DNA from: Bacillus_AD sp047238185
GTDB lineage: Bacteria > Bacillota > Bacilli > Bacillales > DSM-1321
Length of the DNA: 64,000 nt
NCBI RefSeq assembly: GCF_047238185.1
Contig: NZ_JBDFMI010000001.1
Coordinates: 930,001 to 994,000, forward strand
Reading direction: 5' to 3'
Part shown: in pieces, positions 16,934-26,312 of the stretch
How positions within the stretch are numbered: position 1 is the first letter of the stretch
How the letters are laid out: every line of letters starts with the position of its first letter
Position numbers and translations under genes: made by a program
The notes under the pieces: model-generated
The model's input: the letters and a program-made list of their open reading frames with translations, nothing else
What the model was told of the DNA's origin: nothing
Database searches by the model: none

Positions 16934-18796
16934 ATGAACGTACTACAGACCAAGGAAATATTATTTTCAAAAGCGACTAAGCAGGATTGGGAGCAGAAAG
17001 CTGCTCTGAGTCTGAAGGGAAAGACGTTGGAAAATCTTTATACACCCACGTATGAAGGCATTACACTACAGCCTTTTTATTCGGGGCATGCGTGTGTGAA
17101 GAACGAAAGACCCGGGCTACAACCCTACACGCGCGGTATTGCCGATAAGGAATATAATGAACAACCGTGGAAAATGATACAGCCTTTAAAAGGTGATACA
17201 TGGGCTGCCATTAAGGATTCTTTAAAGGAGGCAAGCAGCCGCGGTCAGAAGACCATTGTGCTGACTGCTGAACAATTCAACATTCTTACGGTAGCTGAAA
17301 AAGAGGAACTCTTTCATTTTGCCCAAAACAAAGATTATGATTTCTTTTTGACAAAGATAGAGGATGCTGCGGAGATTTTTAGCGGTTTGCAATGGTTATC
17401 ATCTATTGAGGGCATACAAATAAGTGGATCTATGGCTTCAGACCCTATTTTAACGGCTGCTTCTGCTGGAAAGCCCTTGCCTGAAAAAGGTGCCTTCGCC
17501 AATTGGTTCAAGTCTTTAAGAGAAGCGGCCATCACGTTGCCTAATATGAGGACTGTTCTGATCGATACAAGTATTGTCCATAATGCCGGCGGCCATGCTG
17601 TGCAGGAATTAGCAGTTGGGTTGGCAGCGGCTTCAGAATATATCCATCTAGCTAAACAGAATGGATTGGATGCGGGTTTTATTGCAAAACATTCTTTGTT
17701 TACATTTTCGATTGATTCTATTTTCTTCACCAATATTGCTAAATTACGGGCTGCTCGCCGTTTGTGGGCTTGCCTAGGGAAGGATTTGGAGGAAGATCCT
17801 GAGTTGTTTAAGATGAATATACACTGTGAAACGTCGTTGTTTACTTCGGCTGTTTACGATCCTTATGTCAATATATTGAGAAATGCCAATCAAGCGTTGG
17901 CAGCAGTGCTTGGAGGAGCCCAATCACTAGAGGTGGGACGTTACAATCAAGCAGCTGGAGACAAGAATACGGCATTTTCGGAAAGATTGGCCCGCAATAT
18001 CCATCTGTTGCTGAAGGAGGAAACGTCTATCGATAAGGTTATTGACCCGGGGGGCGGTTCTTATTATATAGAGCAGCTTACGTCAGATTTGGCGGAGAAA
18101 GCATGGGAGCTTTTTGTTGAAATTGAAGAGCGAGGCGGATTAATAGAGACGCTTAAAACAGGGTGGCTTCAGGGCCAGATCAATCGTACATGGGATAACA
18201 GGGTTCATCATTTGGAGCACGGCATCGACCGTCTAATCGGGATCAATGCTTATGCTGATATTGATGAAAAGCAGATCGCTATGCCTGATAGTGATACATA
18301 TGTAAAGGCTGCTGCTGAGTCAATCATGCCTCTTGAAAGCAAAAGGCTAGCGCAGACATTCGAGGGGATTCGGGTAAGATCTTCGAGATATAAAGAACGG
18401 ATGGGTTCGCTTCCCCAAGTAGGTCTAATATGCCTTGGTACACTGAAATCATATAAGGCACGAGCTGATTTCAGTAAGGAAACGTTGGCGACTGCAGGCA
18501 TTGAGGGCATTGTCATGGAATATAGCAATGTAGAAAGCTTAGTGGAGGTACTGGAGAAATCACAGTTATCCAACTGTATTCTTTGCGGCACGAATGACCA
18601 GTACGAAATAGAGGCTAAAGCATTGGTGGAAGATTTAGCTGAACGACTGCCGAAAGTCCATTTGTATCTGGCCGGCAATATGGGCGAGGATGCGATGCGC
18701 CAATTGAAGCAAGCTGGTTTACAAGGTTCCATTGCCAAAGGCGATAATATACGCGCTTTTACTTCAAAGCTGCTGAATGATATGGGGGTGGAGTAA
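16934..18796 (+). CDS. mutA: Methylmalonyl-CoA mutase small (beta) subunit
   Basis: Non-catalytic partner of the B12-dependent mutase, 620 residues. It has the mutase TIM-barrel features shared with the large subunit (PYTRGI, AVQELAVGLAAASEY, PGGGSYYIEQLT). Its C-terminal cobalamin-binding-like domain lacks the DxHxxG cobalamin ligand motif, as expected for MutA. The ribosome-binding site is weak: AAGGCGG lies about 14 bases upstream of the ATG, unusually far. It is separated by a single base from mutB. Confidence 0.9.
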   Translation: MNVLQTKEILFSKATKQDWEQKAALSLKGKTLENLYTPTYEGITLQPFYSGHACVKNERPGLQPYTRGIADKEYNEQPWKMIQPLKGDTWAAIKDSLKEASSRGQKTIVLTAEQFNILTVAEKEELFHFAQNKDYDFFLTKIEDAAEIFSGLQWLSSIEGIQISGSMASDPILTAASAGKPLPEKGAFANWFKSLREAAITLPNMRTVLIDTSIVHNAGGHAVQELAVGLAAASEYIHLAKQNGLDAGFIAKHSLFTFSIDSIFFTNIAKLRAARRLWACLGKDLEEDPELFKMNIHCETSLFTSAVYDPYVNILRNANQALAAVLGGAQSLEVGRYNQAAGDKNTAFSERLARNIHLLLKEETSIDKVIDPGGGSYYIEQLTSDLAEKAWELFVEIEERGGLIETLKTGWLQGQINRTWDNRVHHLEHGIDRLIGINAYADIDEKQIAMPDSDTYVKAAAESIMPLESKRLAQTFEGIRVRSSRYKERMGSLPQVGLICLGTLKSYKARADFSKETLATAGIEGIVMEYSNVESLVEVLEKSQLSNCILCGTNDQYEIEAKALVEDLAERLPKVHLYLAGNMGEDAMRQLKQAGLQGSIAKGDNIRAFTSKLLNDMGVE

Positions 18797-18797
18797 A

Positions 18798-20963
18798 ATG
18801 ACTGAAAGACATCGATTTTCAAATAAACTGTCTGAATTGGATAGTGGCACGAAGGACGAACAGCGGCTGAATATAGATATGCCAGAAAAGACGTTCGAAA
18901 GTAATGAAGAGATTGCGATAAAAAATCTATATCGCTATGAAAATATTGAAGGAAGCGAGCAATTGGGGCACGTCCCCGGATTGGCACCGTTTACAAGAGG
19001 GCCCTATCCGACCATGTATGTAAACCGCCCTTGGACAGTACGCCAATATGCTGGGTTTTCAACGGCTGAAGAATCCAATGCTTTTTACCGGCGCAATCTT
19101 GCTATGGGCCAAAAGGGTTTGTCTGTGGCCTTCGATCTGGCGACACACCGCGGCTATGATTCAGACCACCCGCGTGTGGTAGGAGATGTCGGGAAGGCGG
19201 GGGTAGCCATCGATTCAGTGGTTGATATGAAACAATTATTCGATCATATCCCGCTTGATGTCATGAGTGTAAGCATGACGATGAATGGGGCTGTTCTGCC
19301 CATTATGGCCTTTTACATTGTGACTGCGGAAGAACAGGGTGTCAGCCAGGAGAAGCTGGCTGGGACTATCCAGAATGATATTCTGAAAGAATATATGGTT
19401 CGCAACACTTATATTTACCCACCTGATATGAGCATGAGGATTATTGCCGATATTTTCAGCTATACATCTAAGCATATGCCGAAATTCAATAGTATTTCCA
19501 TATCCGGGTATCATATGCAGGAAGCAGGGGCACCTGCTGATATTGAACTGGCGTACACATTGGCGGATGGGCTGGAGTATGTGCGGACGGGCTTGAAAGC
19601 AGGCATTGCGATTGATTCCTTTGCGCCACGTTTATCATTTTTCTGGGCGATTGGCATGAACTATTTTATGGAGGTTGCCAAAATGAGGGCGGCTCGATTG
19701 ATGTGGGCCAAGCTGATGCAGCAATTCGAGCCATCAAATGAAAAATCGGCTATGCTTCGGACGCATTCGCAAACATCTGGCTGGAGCTTGTCGGAGCAAG
19801 ACCCATTCAATAATGTGACCAGAACGCTTATTGAGGCGCATGCAGCTGCAATGGGGCATACACAATCGCTCCATACGAATGCATTGGATGAAGCGATTGC
19901 CCTTCCGACTGATTTTTCGGCGCGCATCGCCCGCAATACCCAGCTTTATCTACAGGAGGAGACTGGCATAACGAATGTGATCGATCCATGGGGAGGATCC
20001 TATTATGTCGAGAGCCTGACGAATGAATTGATGGAGAAAGCATGGAAGCATATTGAAGAGATTGAATCATTGGGAGGGATGGCAAAAGCGATTGAAACAG
20101 GCATCCCAAAAATGAGGATTGAAGAAGCAGCGGCAAAGCGCCAGGCAAAAATCGATTCAAAAGCAGAAACCATTGTAGGTGTGAATAGGTATCGGCTTGA
20201 GGAAGAAGAGCCGTTGGATATCCTTGAAGTTGATAATAGTGCCGTAAGGGAAAACCAACTGGTTAAATTGGCTGCTTTAAAGAAAAGCCGCAATGAGGAA
20301 GCTGTGAATAAAGCATTAGCGCATTTGACAGAAGCAGCGGCCAGCGGAGAAGGAAATCTGCTTCAGCTTGCCGTTGATGCGGCAAGAGAAAGAGCGACGC
20401 TCGGAGAAATATCATCAGCCATCGAAGCTGTTTCTGGCCGCCATACAGCCGCCATCCAATCAATTTCAGGCGTTTACAGTTCCGCATACAATGAGCAGGA
20501 AGAGATTGCCGAAGTCATTCAGATGAACGCTGATTTTCTGGAGCAGGAAGGAAGAAGGCCGCGTATATTGATGGCAAAAATGGGCCAGGACGGCCATGAC
20601 CGGGGTGTGAAAGTAGTGTCCACGGCCTATGCGGACCTCGGTTTTGACGTCGATATCGGCCCTTTATTCCAGACGCCTGAAGAAACGGCAAGGCAAGCGG
20701 TCGAGAATGACGTCCATGTTGTTGGCATGAGTTCGCTTGCAGGAGGCCATAAAACGCTATTGCCGCAATTAGTGTCGGAATTGAAAAAGCTTGGACGGGG
20801 AGATATCATAGTCATCGTTGGAGGAGTGGTGCCCCAGCAGGATTACGAATTCCTCCGTTCTCATGGCGCAGCCGCCATATTTGGACCGGGTACTGTAATA
20901 CCGGCTGCAGCCAAGACAATCCTAGCAGAAATCTATAAATCATTGGGATATGAGGAAGCGTGA
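18798..20963 (+). CDS. mutB: Methylmalonyl-CoA mutase large (alpha) subunit
   Basis: Catalyses (R)-methylmalonyl-CoA to succinyl-CoA using adenosylcobalamin; 721 residues. The N-terminal barrel contains PGLAPFTRGPYPTMY and the substrate region SVAFDLATHRGYDSD. The C-terminal B12 domain has the complete ligand set: DGHDRG near residue 598, SSLAGGH, and VGGVVP. The start at 18798 is used because GGGGGTGG at the end of mutA is correctly spaced; an in-frame ATG at 18777 would overlap mutA. It overlaps meaB by one base (TGATG), implying coupled translation. Confidence 0.95.
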   Translation: MTERHRFSNKLSELDSGTKDEQRLNIDMPEKTFESNEEIAIKNLYRYENIEGSEQLGHVPGLAPFTRGPYPTMYVNRPWTVRQYAGFSTAEESNAFYRRNLAMGQKGLSVAFDLATHRGYDSDHPRVVGDVGKAGVAIDSVVDMKQLFDHIPLDVMSVSMTMNGAVLPIMAFYIVTAEEQGVSQEKLAGTIQNDILKEYMVRNTYIYPPDMSMRIIADIFSYTSKHMPKFNSISISGYHMQEAGAPADIELAYTLADGLEYVRTGLKAGIAIDSFAPRLSFFWAIGMNYFMEVAKMRAARLMWAKLMQQFEPSNEKSAMLRTHSQTSGWSLSEQDPFNNVTRTLIEAHAAAMGHTQSLHTNALDEAIALPTDFSARIARNTQLYLQEETGITNVIDPWGGSYYVESLTNELMEKAWKHIEEIESLGGMAKAIETGIPKMRIEEAAAKRQAKIDSKAETIVGVNRYRLEEEEPLDILEVDNSAVRENQLVKLAALKKSRNEEAVNKALAHLTEAAASGEGNLLQLAVDAARERATLGEISSAIEAVSGRHTAAIQSISGVYSSAYNEQEEIAEVIQMNADFLEQEGRRPRILMAKMGQDGHDRGVKVVSTAYADLGFDVDIGPLFQTPEETARQAVENDVHVVGMSSLAGGHKTLLPQLVSELKKLGRGDIIVIVGGVVPQQDYEFLRSHGAAAIFGPGTVIPAAAKTILAEIYKSLGYEEA

Positions 20964-21994
20964 TGGCTGATCGTCCGCGGTATATCCGAAAAAGGGAAAA
21001 AAACACTGATATTGAGGGACTATTCTCTGGAATACGATCGGGAAACCGGGCAAGCCTGGCACAAGCGATTACATTAATTGAAAGCAATGCAGCGGGAGAT
21101 TTTGAGCCGGCTCAAGCTCTTTTGCAAAAATGCCTTCCATATAGCGGAAACGCAAAAAGAATTGGCATTTCCGGTGTACCAGGAGCAGGTAAAAGTACAT
21201 TCATTGAACGATTGGGAACAGAACTTTGCGATCACGGACACCGTTTAGCGGTGCTGGCAATTGATCCATCTTCTTCAATCAACGGGGGGAGTATTTTAGG
21301 AGATAAAACAAGGATGGAACGCTTGTCCGGTCACGAGCAGGCGTTCATCCGCCCTTCGCCGTCGGAAGGAATATTGGGAGGAGTGCATCGGAAGACAAGG
21401 GAAAGCCTTATATTATGTGAAGCGGCAGGCTACGATATTCTTTTTATAGAGACAGTCGGGGTTGGACAAAGTGAAGCAGTCGTCCGCGGTATGTGTGATT
21501 TCTTTATGCTCTTGGTCATAACCGGTGCCGGGGATGAACTGCAAGGGATGAAAAAAGGAATTATGGAATTGACAGACGCTATCGTTGTCCACAAAGCGGA
21601 CGGATCGAATGAACAGCAAGCAAATGGTGCAAAAATTGAATATAATAGGATCTTGCGCTTCTTGCAGCCTGCAACAAAGGGCTGGAAAACAAAAGCCCAT
21701 ACATGTTCATCGCATACTGGCACTGGAATGGACGAGGTGTGGAAAATGATTCTCCGTTTCTTTGAGATTGGCTCGGATTCGGGAAGTCTTCTGGACAGGA
21801 GAAGAGAGCAGGTCAGGGAGTGGATGAGGCAATCTTTAACGTACCAGCTTAATAGATGGTTTTATTATGAACCCCATATGAAAGAAGTCTTGCCAGTATT
21901 GGAAAAAATGGTCATGCAAGGAGAAAAAACGGTCAGTCTTGCTGTACAGGAGGCATTGGAGGCTTTTAAGAAGCAATTGGATGGTTCCAGATGA
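20963..21994 (+). CDS. meaB: MeaB/ArgK G-protein chaperone of methylmalonyl-CoA mutase
   Basis: GTPase of 343 residues that loads and protects the mutase cofactor. Motifs: Walker A GVPGAGKST near 70, LAIDPSSS, IETVGVGQSE (switch region), and HKAD in place of the usual NKAD base-recognition motif. A C-terminal dimerisation tail follows. The gene order mutA-mutB-meaB with a one-base overlap supports the assignment as MeaB, not a general transporter ATPase (the older ArgK name). Confidence 0.92.
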   Translation: MADRPRYIRKREKNTDIEGLFSGIRSGNRASLAQAITLIESNAAGDFEPAQALLQKCLPYSGNAKRIGISGVPGAGKSTFIERLGTELCDHGHRLAVLAIDPSSSINGGSILGDKTRMERLSGHEQAFIRPSPSEGILGGVHRKTRESLILCEAAGYDILFIETVGVGQSEAVVRGMCDFFMLLVITGAGDELQGMKKGIMELTDAIVVHKADGSNEQQANGAKIEYNRILRFLQPATKGWKTKAHTCSSHTGTGMDEVWKMILRFFEIGSDSGSLLDRRREQVREWMRQSLTYQLNRWFYYEPHMKEVLPVLEKMVMQGEKTVSLAVQEALEAFKKQLDGSR

Positions 21995-22013
21995 GAGGTT
22001 ATTACAAAAGACT

Positions 22014-22047
22014 GGGCTGCATGGAAGTGATGTATTCCATGCAGCCC
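22014..22047. repeat. 13-bp perfect hairpin behind meaB
   Basis: GGGCTGCATGGAA (22014-22026) is perfectly complementary to TTCCATGCAGCCC (22035-22047) around an eight-base loop. There is no T-run on the plus strand. It may stabilise the 3' end or act as a factor-assisted terminator of the mut operon. Confidence 0.6.
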
Positions 22048-22186
22048 ATGAATGGGAGTATCGGGAGATCTAAGGTGTAACGGTATATTTCCCAAATCAG
22101 TGAATAATAAACATCCTAAACAGTTGAACAATCCCATTTCCTTTTGATATGATAAATGAAATGCCACATAAGTAGGAGAGATGAAC

Positions 22187-22624
22187 ATGAGTATGAATTT
22201 CAATTTTTTCATGAATGATGTTGTCAAACAAGCCCGTGATGAAATCAAAGCGGCTGGATATACAGAGTTAACGACTCCGGAATCAGTTGAGGAAGCACTG
22301 TCCCAAAAAGGTACAACACTTGTAATGGTCAATTCCGTATGCGGTTGTGCCGGCGGAATTGCCCGTCCAGCGGCAGCCTATGCGGTACACTATGACCGTA
22401 AACCGGATCAATTAGTAACTGTTTTTGCAGGACAGGATAAAGAAGCGACAGAGAAAGCAAGAAGCTATTTCGGAGAATATCCTCCATCTTCTCCATCATT
22501 TGCCCTTTTAAAGGATGGAAAAGTTTGTACAATGGTGGAACGCCATGAAATTGAGGGCCACGATCCTGTTTCTGTTGTGAATAAACTACAGCAGCATTTC
22601 GATCAATATTGCGAAGAAGTATAA
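22187..22624 (+). CDS. brxB: Bacilliredoxin BrxB (YqiW)
   Basis: Thiol-disulfide protein that removes bacillithiol from S-bacillithiolated proteins; 145 residues. The active site is CGC at residues 52-54 (VNSVCGCAGG) in place of the thioredoxin CxxC, diagnostic of the BrxA/BrxB family. The start at 22187 is chosen because AGGAG lies eight bases upstream; the ATG at 22181 is too close to it. Its place after the bkd region matches B. subtilis yqiW. A bidirectional terminator follows. Confidence 0.92.
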   Translation: MSMNFNFFMNDVVKQARDEIKAAGYTELTTPESVEEALSQKGTTLVMVNSVCGCAGGIARPAAAYAVHYDRKPDQLVTVFAGQDKEATEKARSYFGEYPPSSPSFALLKDGKVCTMVERHEIEGHDPVSVVNKLQQHFDQYCEEV

Positions 22625-22631
22625 GAAATAA

Positions 22632-22672
22632 AAAAAAGCATCCCGTCTGTTGAGGCAGGGTGCTTTTTTATG
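22632..22672. terminator. Bidirectional terminator
   Basis: AAAAAAGCATCC pairs with GGGTGCTTTTTT around a short CTG/CAG inner stem, with A and T runs on both sides. It separates brxB from the convergent lipoprotein gene. Confidence 0.85.
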
Positions 22673-22677
22673 GAATC

Positions 22678-23088
22678 CTATTTTTCAAAGCTAGCAAGGA
22701 AGGAGCGTAACTGTTCAGAATCCTCTTTATTCAATGGGTGATAAAGAGATTGGCCATCTTTTTTTATTATTAGGCGATAATCGCTGGCCCATATATGATA
22801 CATGACCATTGATTTGCCTGAAGGGCGGTTATTGAAATAAAATCTATAATCGGGGGTTTTAGCCCTGCTTTTGGAGATCCACTTATTTTGTGCAGTCCAC
22901 TCGCCTTTTGCTAAGACTTTCGTCATGGATGAAGCGTCTTCGGCGTCAATCCTATTCTTATAGGCGAAGAATGTATAACCGGATTTCCCCTTTTTTTGAA
23001 TCGTCACATAGCTATCGTTGCTTGCTGCACATCCTGTCATTAAACTGGCAATAAGCATAGTAGAAAGTGTAATCATCCATTTCCTCAC
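22678..23088 (-). CDS. Uncharacterised lipoprotein
   Basis: Predicted lipoprotein of 136 residues. A basic start (MRKW) and hydrophobic stretch end in the lipobox LMTGC with acylated Cys20, so the mature protein is anchored on the outer face of the membrane. The mature part is mixed alpha/beta, rich in Lys and Tyr, with no recognised catalytic motif. The start is GTG after AAGGGGAA. It is the last of three minus-strand genes. Function unknown. Confidence 0.75.
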   Translation of the reverse strand: MRKWMITLSTMLIASLMTGCAASNDSYVTIQKKGKSGYTFFAYKNRIDAEDASSMTKVLAKGEWTAQNKWISKSRAKTPDYRFYFNNRPSGKSMVMYHIWASDYRLIIKKDGQSLYHPLNKEDSEQLRSFLASFEK

Positions 23089-23155
23089 GTTTCGTTCCCC
23101 TTTTTGTAGAATCTTCTTTATTCCATGATGATTGCTGATGAAAAGCTAAAATGGG

Positions 23156-23506
23156 TTACTCTCCAAATATGGTCAGGCTGCTGTCTTTTAACAGCCATTC
23201 GTTCAAAGCCGGCAGCGAATAGTAGATTTTATTGCCTATCTGCAGATAGGGCAAATAGCTTTCGCTTGAACCGGTGGAATTTCGGTTTGGTCCAAGCAAT
23301 TTTAACTCCGTTTCGGAAATGCCTAGGTAGGAAGCGGCTTCTTTTTCTGTCATTAATGAAGTGACTTTTGTTTTTGGGCGTTCATTTGCTATTGCCTTGG
23401 CATGAACCTCTGCATATTCAATAATGGCATGGCTGATCATCCAGCATCCCATCAATAAACAGAGGGCCAATGACACAATAGAACCAGCAATAATATAAGA
23501 TTTCAT
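23156..23506 (-). CDS. Membrane-anchored protein with an excisionase-like helix-turn-helix
   Basis: Protein of 116 residues. One N-terminal transmembrane helix (about 5-27) is followed by a linker and a region resembling the excisionase/MerR-like winged helix: LMTEKEAASYLGISETELKLL, then PYLQIGNKIYYSLPALNEWLL. A DNA-binding-type fold on a membrane tether is odd. It may have been recruited for protein contacts. RBS AAAGGGG precedes the ATG. It lies between the zinc-dependent phospholipase-like gene and the lipoprotein gene. Function unknown. Confidence 0.7.
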   Translation of the reverse strand: MKSYIIAGSIVSLALCLLMGCWMISHAIIEYAEVHAKAIANERPKTKVTSLMTEKEAASYLGISETELKLLGPNRNSTGSSESYLPYLQIGNKIYYSLPALNEWLLKDSSLTIFGE

Positions 23507-23530
23507 CTAACTTGCCCCTTTCCGCTTTTC

Positions 23531-24136
23531 TTATAAATAGGGCTTAATGAGCCCATGGGCTTTGTCAATGGATGTCTCGATATAACCGATGATTTGCCCG
23601 AAGGTAAAAACATTCAAAGAATTTACGCCTTGGTGCTCCAGTATTTCCATATCTTTCTTTATTTCTTTCATAAACTGTTTGGCAGTTGTGCCAGGCACAA
23701 AAGGAAGATCAGGTAGCGTCATTTCTTCCATCCGGTCACAAATATCGTCCGCTGAAAGCCCATAATGCTTTACTAATAGGGGGTTTAAGGTGACAAAATC
23801 TTGGTGGTACAGGCTGGCCATTGAAGGATCATCGTTGATACGGTTTCGCAGCCAAGGCATATAAAAACCGTTCAGCCAGAGGTCATCTGCTATAAGATGC
23901 GCATAATAGCCGAGAAAATAATCTTTATGCTGATTGCATAGCTTCTTTTTAATGAACCCTTCATAATCGATGATCCTTGTATAATCTTCGTATGCCCCCC
24001 TATAATAATGGGCTTTATCTTTTGGCTGCCCTGCATCAACGGCAACTCCACCAATACAGAAAGCTGACTTGTCTGAAAGGGGGAGCAAGGAAGCCAGCTT
24101 CTTTGCAATGATATAATGCATGACACGTGATCCCAT
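23531..24136 (-). CDS. Zinc-dependent phospholipase C-like family protein
   Basis: Cytoplasmic protein of 201 residues with the features of the zinc_dep_PLC/S1-P1-like family: an N-terminal SRVMHYIIAKKLA, then DAGQPKDKAHYYRG, and the His/Asp-rich DYFLGYYAHLIADDLW that would bind metal. No signal peptide is visible, so it is unlikely to be a secreted phospholipase and its substrate is unknown. The start ATG follows AGGAGGA. It heads a minus-strand group of three genes. Confidence 0.75.
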   Translation of the reverse strand: MGSRVMHYIIAKKLASLLPLSDKSAFCIGGVAVDAGQPKDKAHYYRGAYEDYTRIIDYEGFIKKKLCNQHKDYFLGYYAHLIADDLWLNGFYMPWLRNRINDDPSMASLYHQDFVTLNPLLVKHYGLSADDICDRMEEMTLPDLPFVPGTTAKQFMKEIKKDMEILEHQGVNSLNVFTFGQIIGYIETSIDKAHGLIKPYL

Positions 24137-24734
24137 TCAAATCCTCCTATTCTCTCTTTTTAGAAGCTAATCCAGCTTTTTAATAAATGTTGATTCTAAA
24201 AGAATATATTTCTTTAGGGGTGTTGGCGGAAGGAGCAGTAGGTGAATTCATTGCCGGTTCGTTTTTTTATTGGTAAATGGCATCATTTTACATTTCTCTT
24301 AGAAGATTAATTATACACAAAAATCCAATTTATGGGTTATGTTTCCTGTTTTTACTTTCGCATTTGAAAGGTCCGCAACCAAAGCCCTCCATTCTATTTT
24401 AAAGGGGAAGTGTTTCCTATTTTTGATGCAGAAACTCTTCATTTCTTTACGTATTGGAAAGTCGGGTTTATCAAGGGGGGAGCATTCCTTCCTGCTGAAA
24501 AAGGGGAAGAAGCACATTTCTCCTTCGGATTTAATGGGAAGTGTAACCCTATAATAGAGTAAGGAGCATCCCTGGGTTTGTATCATAGCTCAAAAAATGG
24601 CCCTATCCATTCCGGATGTAGCTTTTCTCTTGCCGGTGATATCTTGAAAACAGCATGCCTACATGCGATACTGTTAATGATTCTATAGGGAATGTCGAAA
24701 AAATGGCTAAAGTAGAGAGTAGGTTTACAAACAT
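24137..24734. other. 598-base intergenic region without a recognisable gene
   Basis: Small open frames exist on both strands around 24311-24586, overlapping each other. Neither has a ribosome-binding site or known similarity. No strong hairpin with a T tract was found. The promoter of yqjA must lie here but no clear -35/-10 pair stands out. Confidence 0.5.
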
Positions 24735-25721
24735 ATGTTTAAGATTGGTTATCGGACGATAAAGACAGCTATCGGTGTAACGATTGCCATTTCCTTGGCG
24801 CAATTATTCCAATTGAACAGTTTTCCTTCAGCAGGCATCATCACGATTCTTTGTATACAGGTAACAAAAAAGAAATCGTTGAAAGCGGCGTTCAGCCGTT
24901 TGCTTGCTTGTTTGATCGCCATGTTGTACAGTGCCCTGTTTTTTGAAGGGATTGCATTCAATCCGGCTGTCATCGGCCTGATGTTATTGGTCTTCATTCC
25001 GACTGTCGTAGCTTTGAAAGTACAGGAAGGTGTCGTTACCAGCAGTGTCATTATCCTTCATATTTATTCGGCTGGCCATGTGACAGCAGGGCTATTATTG
25101 AATGAAGTTGGCCTTTTGGTTATTGGGATTACAGTGGCTCTTCTGATGAATCTGTATATGCCGAGTGTTGATGGAAAGCTGAAGAAGGCCCGCCAGCAAT
25201 TGGAAAGCGATTTTTCTGTTATATTTAAAAAAATGGCGCTTTATTTGCGGACGAACCACAGTGATTGGAATGGCGAAGAACTGATGAGGGCCAGCGATAC
25301 GATTGCAGAGGCAAAAATATTGGCATTCCGTGATGTCGAGAATCATGTGACAAATAAGGAAGACCTTTATTATCAATATTTCATTATGCGGGAAAAACAG
25401 TTTGAAATTGTAGAACGGATGTTGCCATTAGCTGCAATGCTTCCAAAGGATCTTGATTATTGCCATGTCCTTGCTGAGTTTTTGGAAGAATTGGCAGACC
25501 ATGTGCACCCATATAATACTTCGCATATTTATCTAAAGAAATTGGATGAATTAATGTCGCATGTCCAAAAAATGGATCTTCCTGCCAGCAGGGAAGAGTT
25601 TGATATTCAATCCTCGCTGATCGGATTGATCAAAGAGATGGAAAAATACCTGATCCTGAAAAGTATCTATAAAGGTTTTTCACGGCAAAAGGGGCGTATG
25701 AAAAAGGAAGCTGCAACCTAA
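24735..25721 (+). CDS. yqjA: Aromatic acid exporter family membrane protein YqjA
   Basis: 328 residues. About five transmembrane helices fill the first 145 residues (starting MFKIGYRTIKTAIGVTIA), and the second half is a cytoplasmic helical domain. This matches the DUF939 plus C-terminal DUF939 architecture of B. subtilis YqjA, distantly related to aromatic acid efflux (FUSC-like) proteins. Transport substrate unknown. The ribosome-binding site is weak (AGAGAGTAGG). The L,D-transpeptidase gene begins 28 bases downstream and may be co-transcribed. Confidence 0.85.
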   Translation: MFKIGYRTIKTAIGVTIAISLAQLFQLNSFPSAGIITILCIQVTKKKSLKAAFSRLLACLIAMLYSALFFEGIAFNPAVIGLMLLVFIPTVVALKVQEGVVTSSVIILHIYSAGHVTAGLLLNEVGLLVIGITVALLMNLYMPSVDGKLKKARQQLESDFSVIFKKMALYLRTNHSDWNGEELMRASDTIAEAKILAFRDVENHVTNKEDLYYQYFIMREKQFEIVERMLPLAAMLPKDLDYCHVLAEFLEELADHVHPYNTSHIYLKKLDELMSHVQKMDLPASREEFDIQSSLIGLIKEMEKYLILKSIYKGFSRQKGRMKKEAAT

Positions 25722-25749
25722 ACTAAGAAAAAAGTATAGGGTGAAGCTG

Positions 25750-26268
25750 ATGAAAAAAATAGGGTTGATCTGTATAGTGCTGTGTTTGCTTGGTCCCATG
25801 CTCCCAGGAGCCGGAAAAGCGGCACCTTTGAAGGAACCTTCATTGGTTATTGTCAATAAGGCCAATAATAAGCTAGCTTATTTCAAGGATGGGAAAATGG
25901 TAGGCATGTATAACGTAGGCACAGGCAAAAGCAATGAATTGACACCGGAAGGCCTGTTCACGTTCGTGGTGAAGGCGAAAAATCCATATTACCGAAAGAA
26001 AGATATACCAGGCGGGGATCCGAGAAACCCTTTAGGAACACGCTGGATCGGCTTTGATGCAAAAGGGACGGATGGGCGGACATACGGAGTCCACGGAACC
26101 AATGCGCCTTGGTCGATCGGCAGGTACATTTCAAATGGCTGCATACGCATGCATAATAAAGATGTCGAAACATTATATGAGTTGATCCCTTTGGACAGTA
26201 AAATACTCGTTACCATGTCCAGTAAAAGCTTTGCAAAGCTGGCGAAGGAATACGGAGCAATGCTATAA
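25750..26268 (+). CDS. Secreted L,D-transpeptidase (YkuD family)
   Basis: 172 residues with an N-terminal signal peptide (about 1-25, cut near GKAAPLKEP). The YkuD domain has the catalytic HGTNAPWSIG histidine and the SNGCIRMHNKDV cysteine motif. It should form 3-3 peptidoglycan cross-links or attach wall partners outside the membrane. There is no LysM or other wall-binding domain, so it is the short form. The ATG at 25750 is preferred over the GTG at 25741 because AGGGTGA is then correctly spaced. Confidence 0.88.
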   Translation: MKKIGLICIVLCLLGPMLPGAGKAAPLKEPSLVIVNKANNKLAYFKDGKMVGMYNVGTGKSNELTPEGLFTFVVKAKNPYYRKKDIPGGDPRNPLGTRWIGFDAKGTDGRTYGVHGTNAPWSIGRYISNGCIRMHNKDVETLYELIPLDSKILVTMSSKSFAKLAKEYGAML

Positions 26269-26271
26269 GAA

Positions 26272-26312
26272 AACAGGCCCTGAAGCTGATCAGGGCCTGT
26301 TTACATTTTTTA
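26272..26312. terminator. Bidirectional terminator
   Basis: AACAGGCCCTG pairs with CAGGGCCTGTTT around a nine-base loop, with T-rich sequence following. It ends both the transpeptidase transcript and the convergent Prli42 gene. Confidence 0.85.

Noticed and set aside
24311..24586. Overlapping 91- and 71-codon frames on opposite strands
   Set aside because: Neither has a ribosome-binding site or recognisable similarity, and they overlap each other almost fully.
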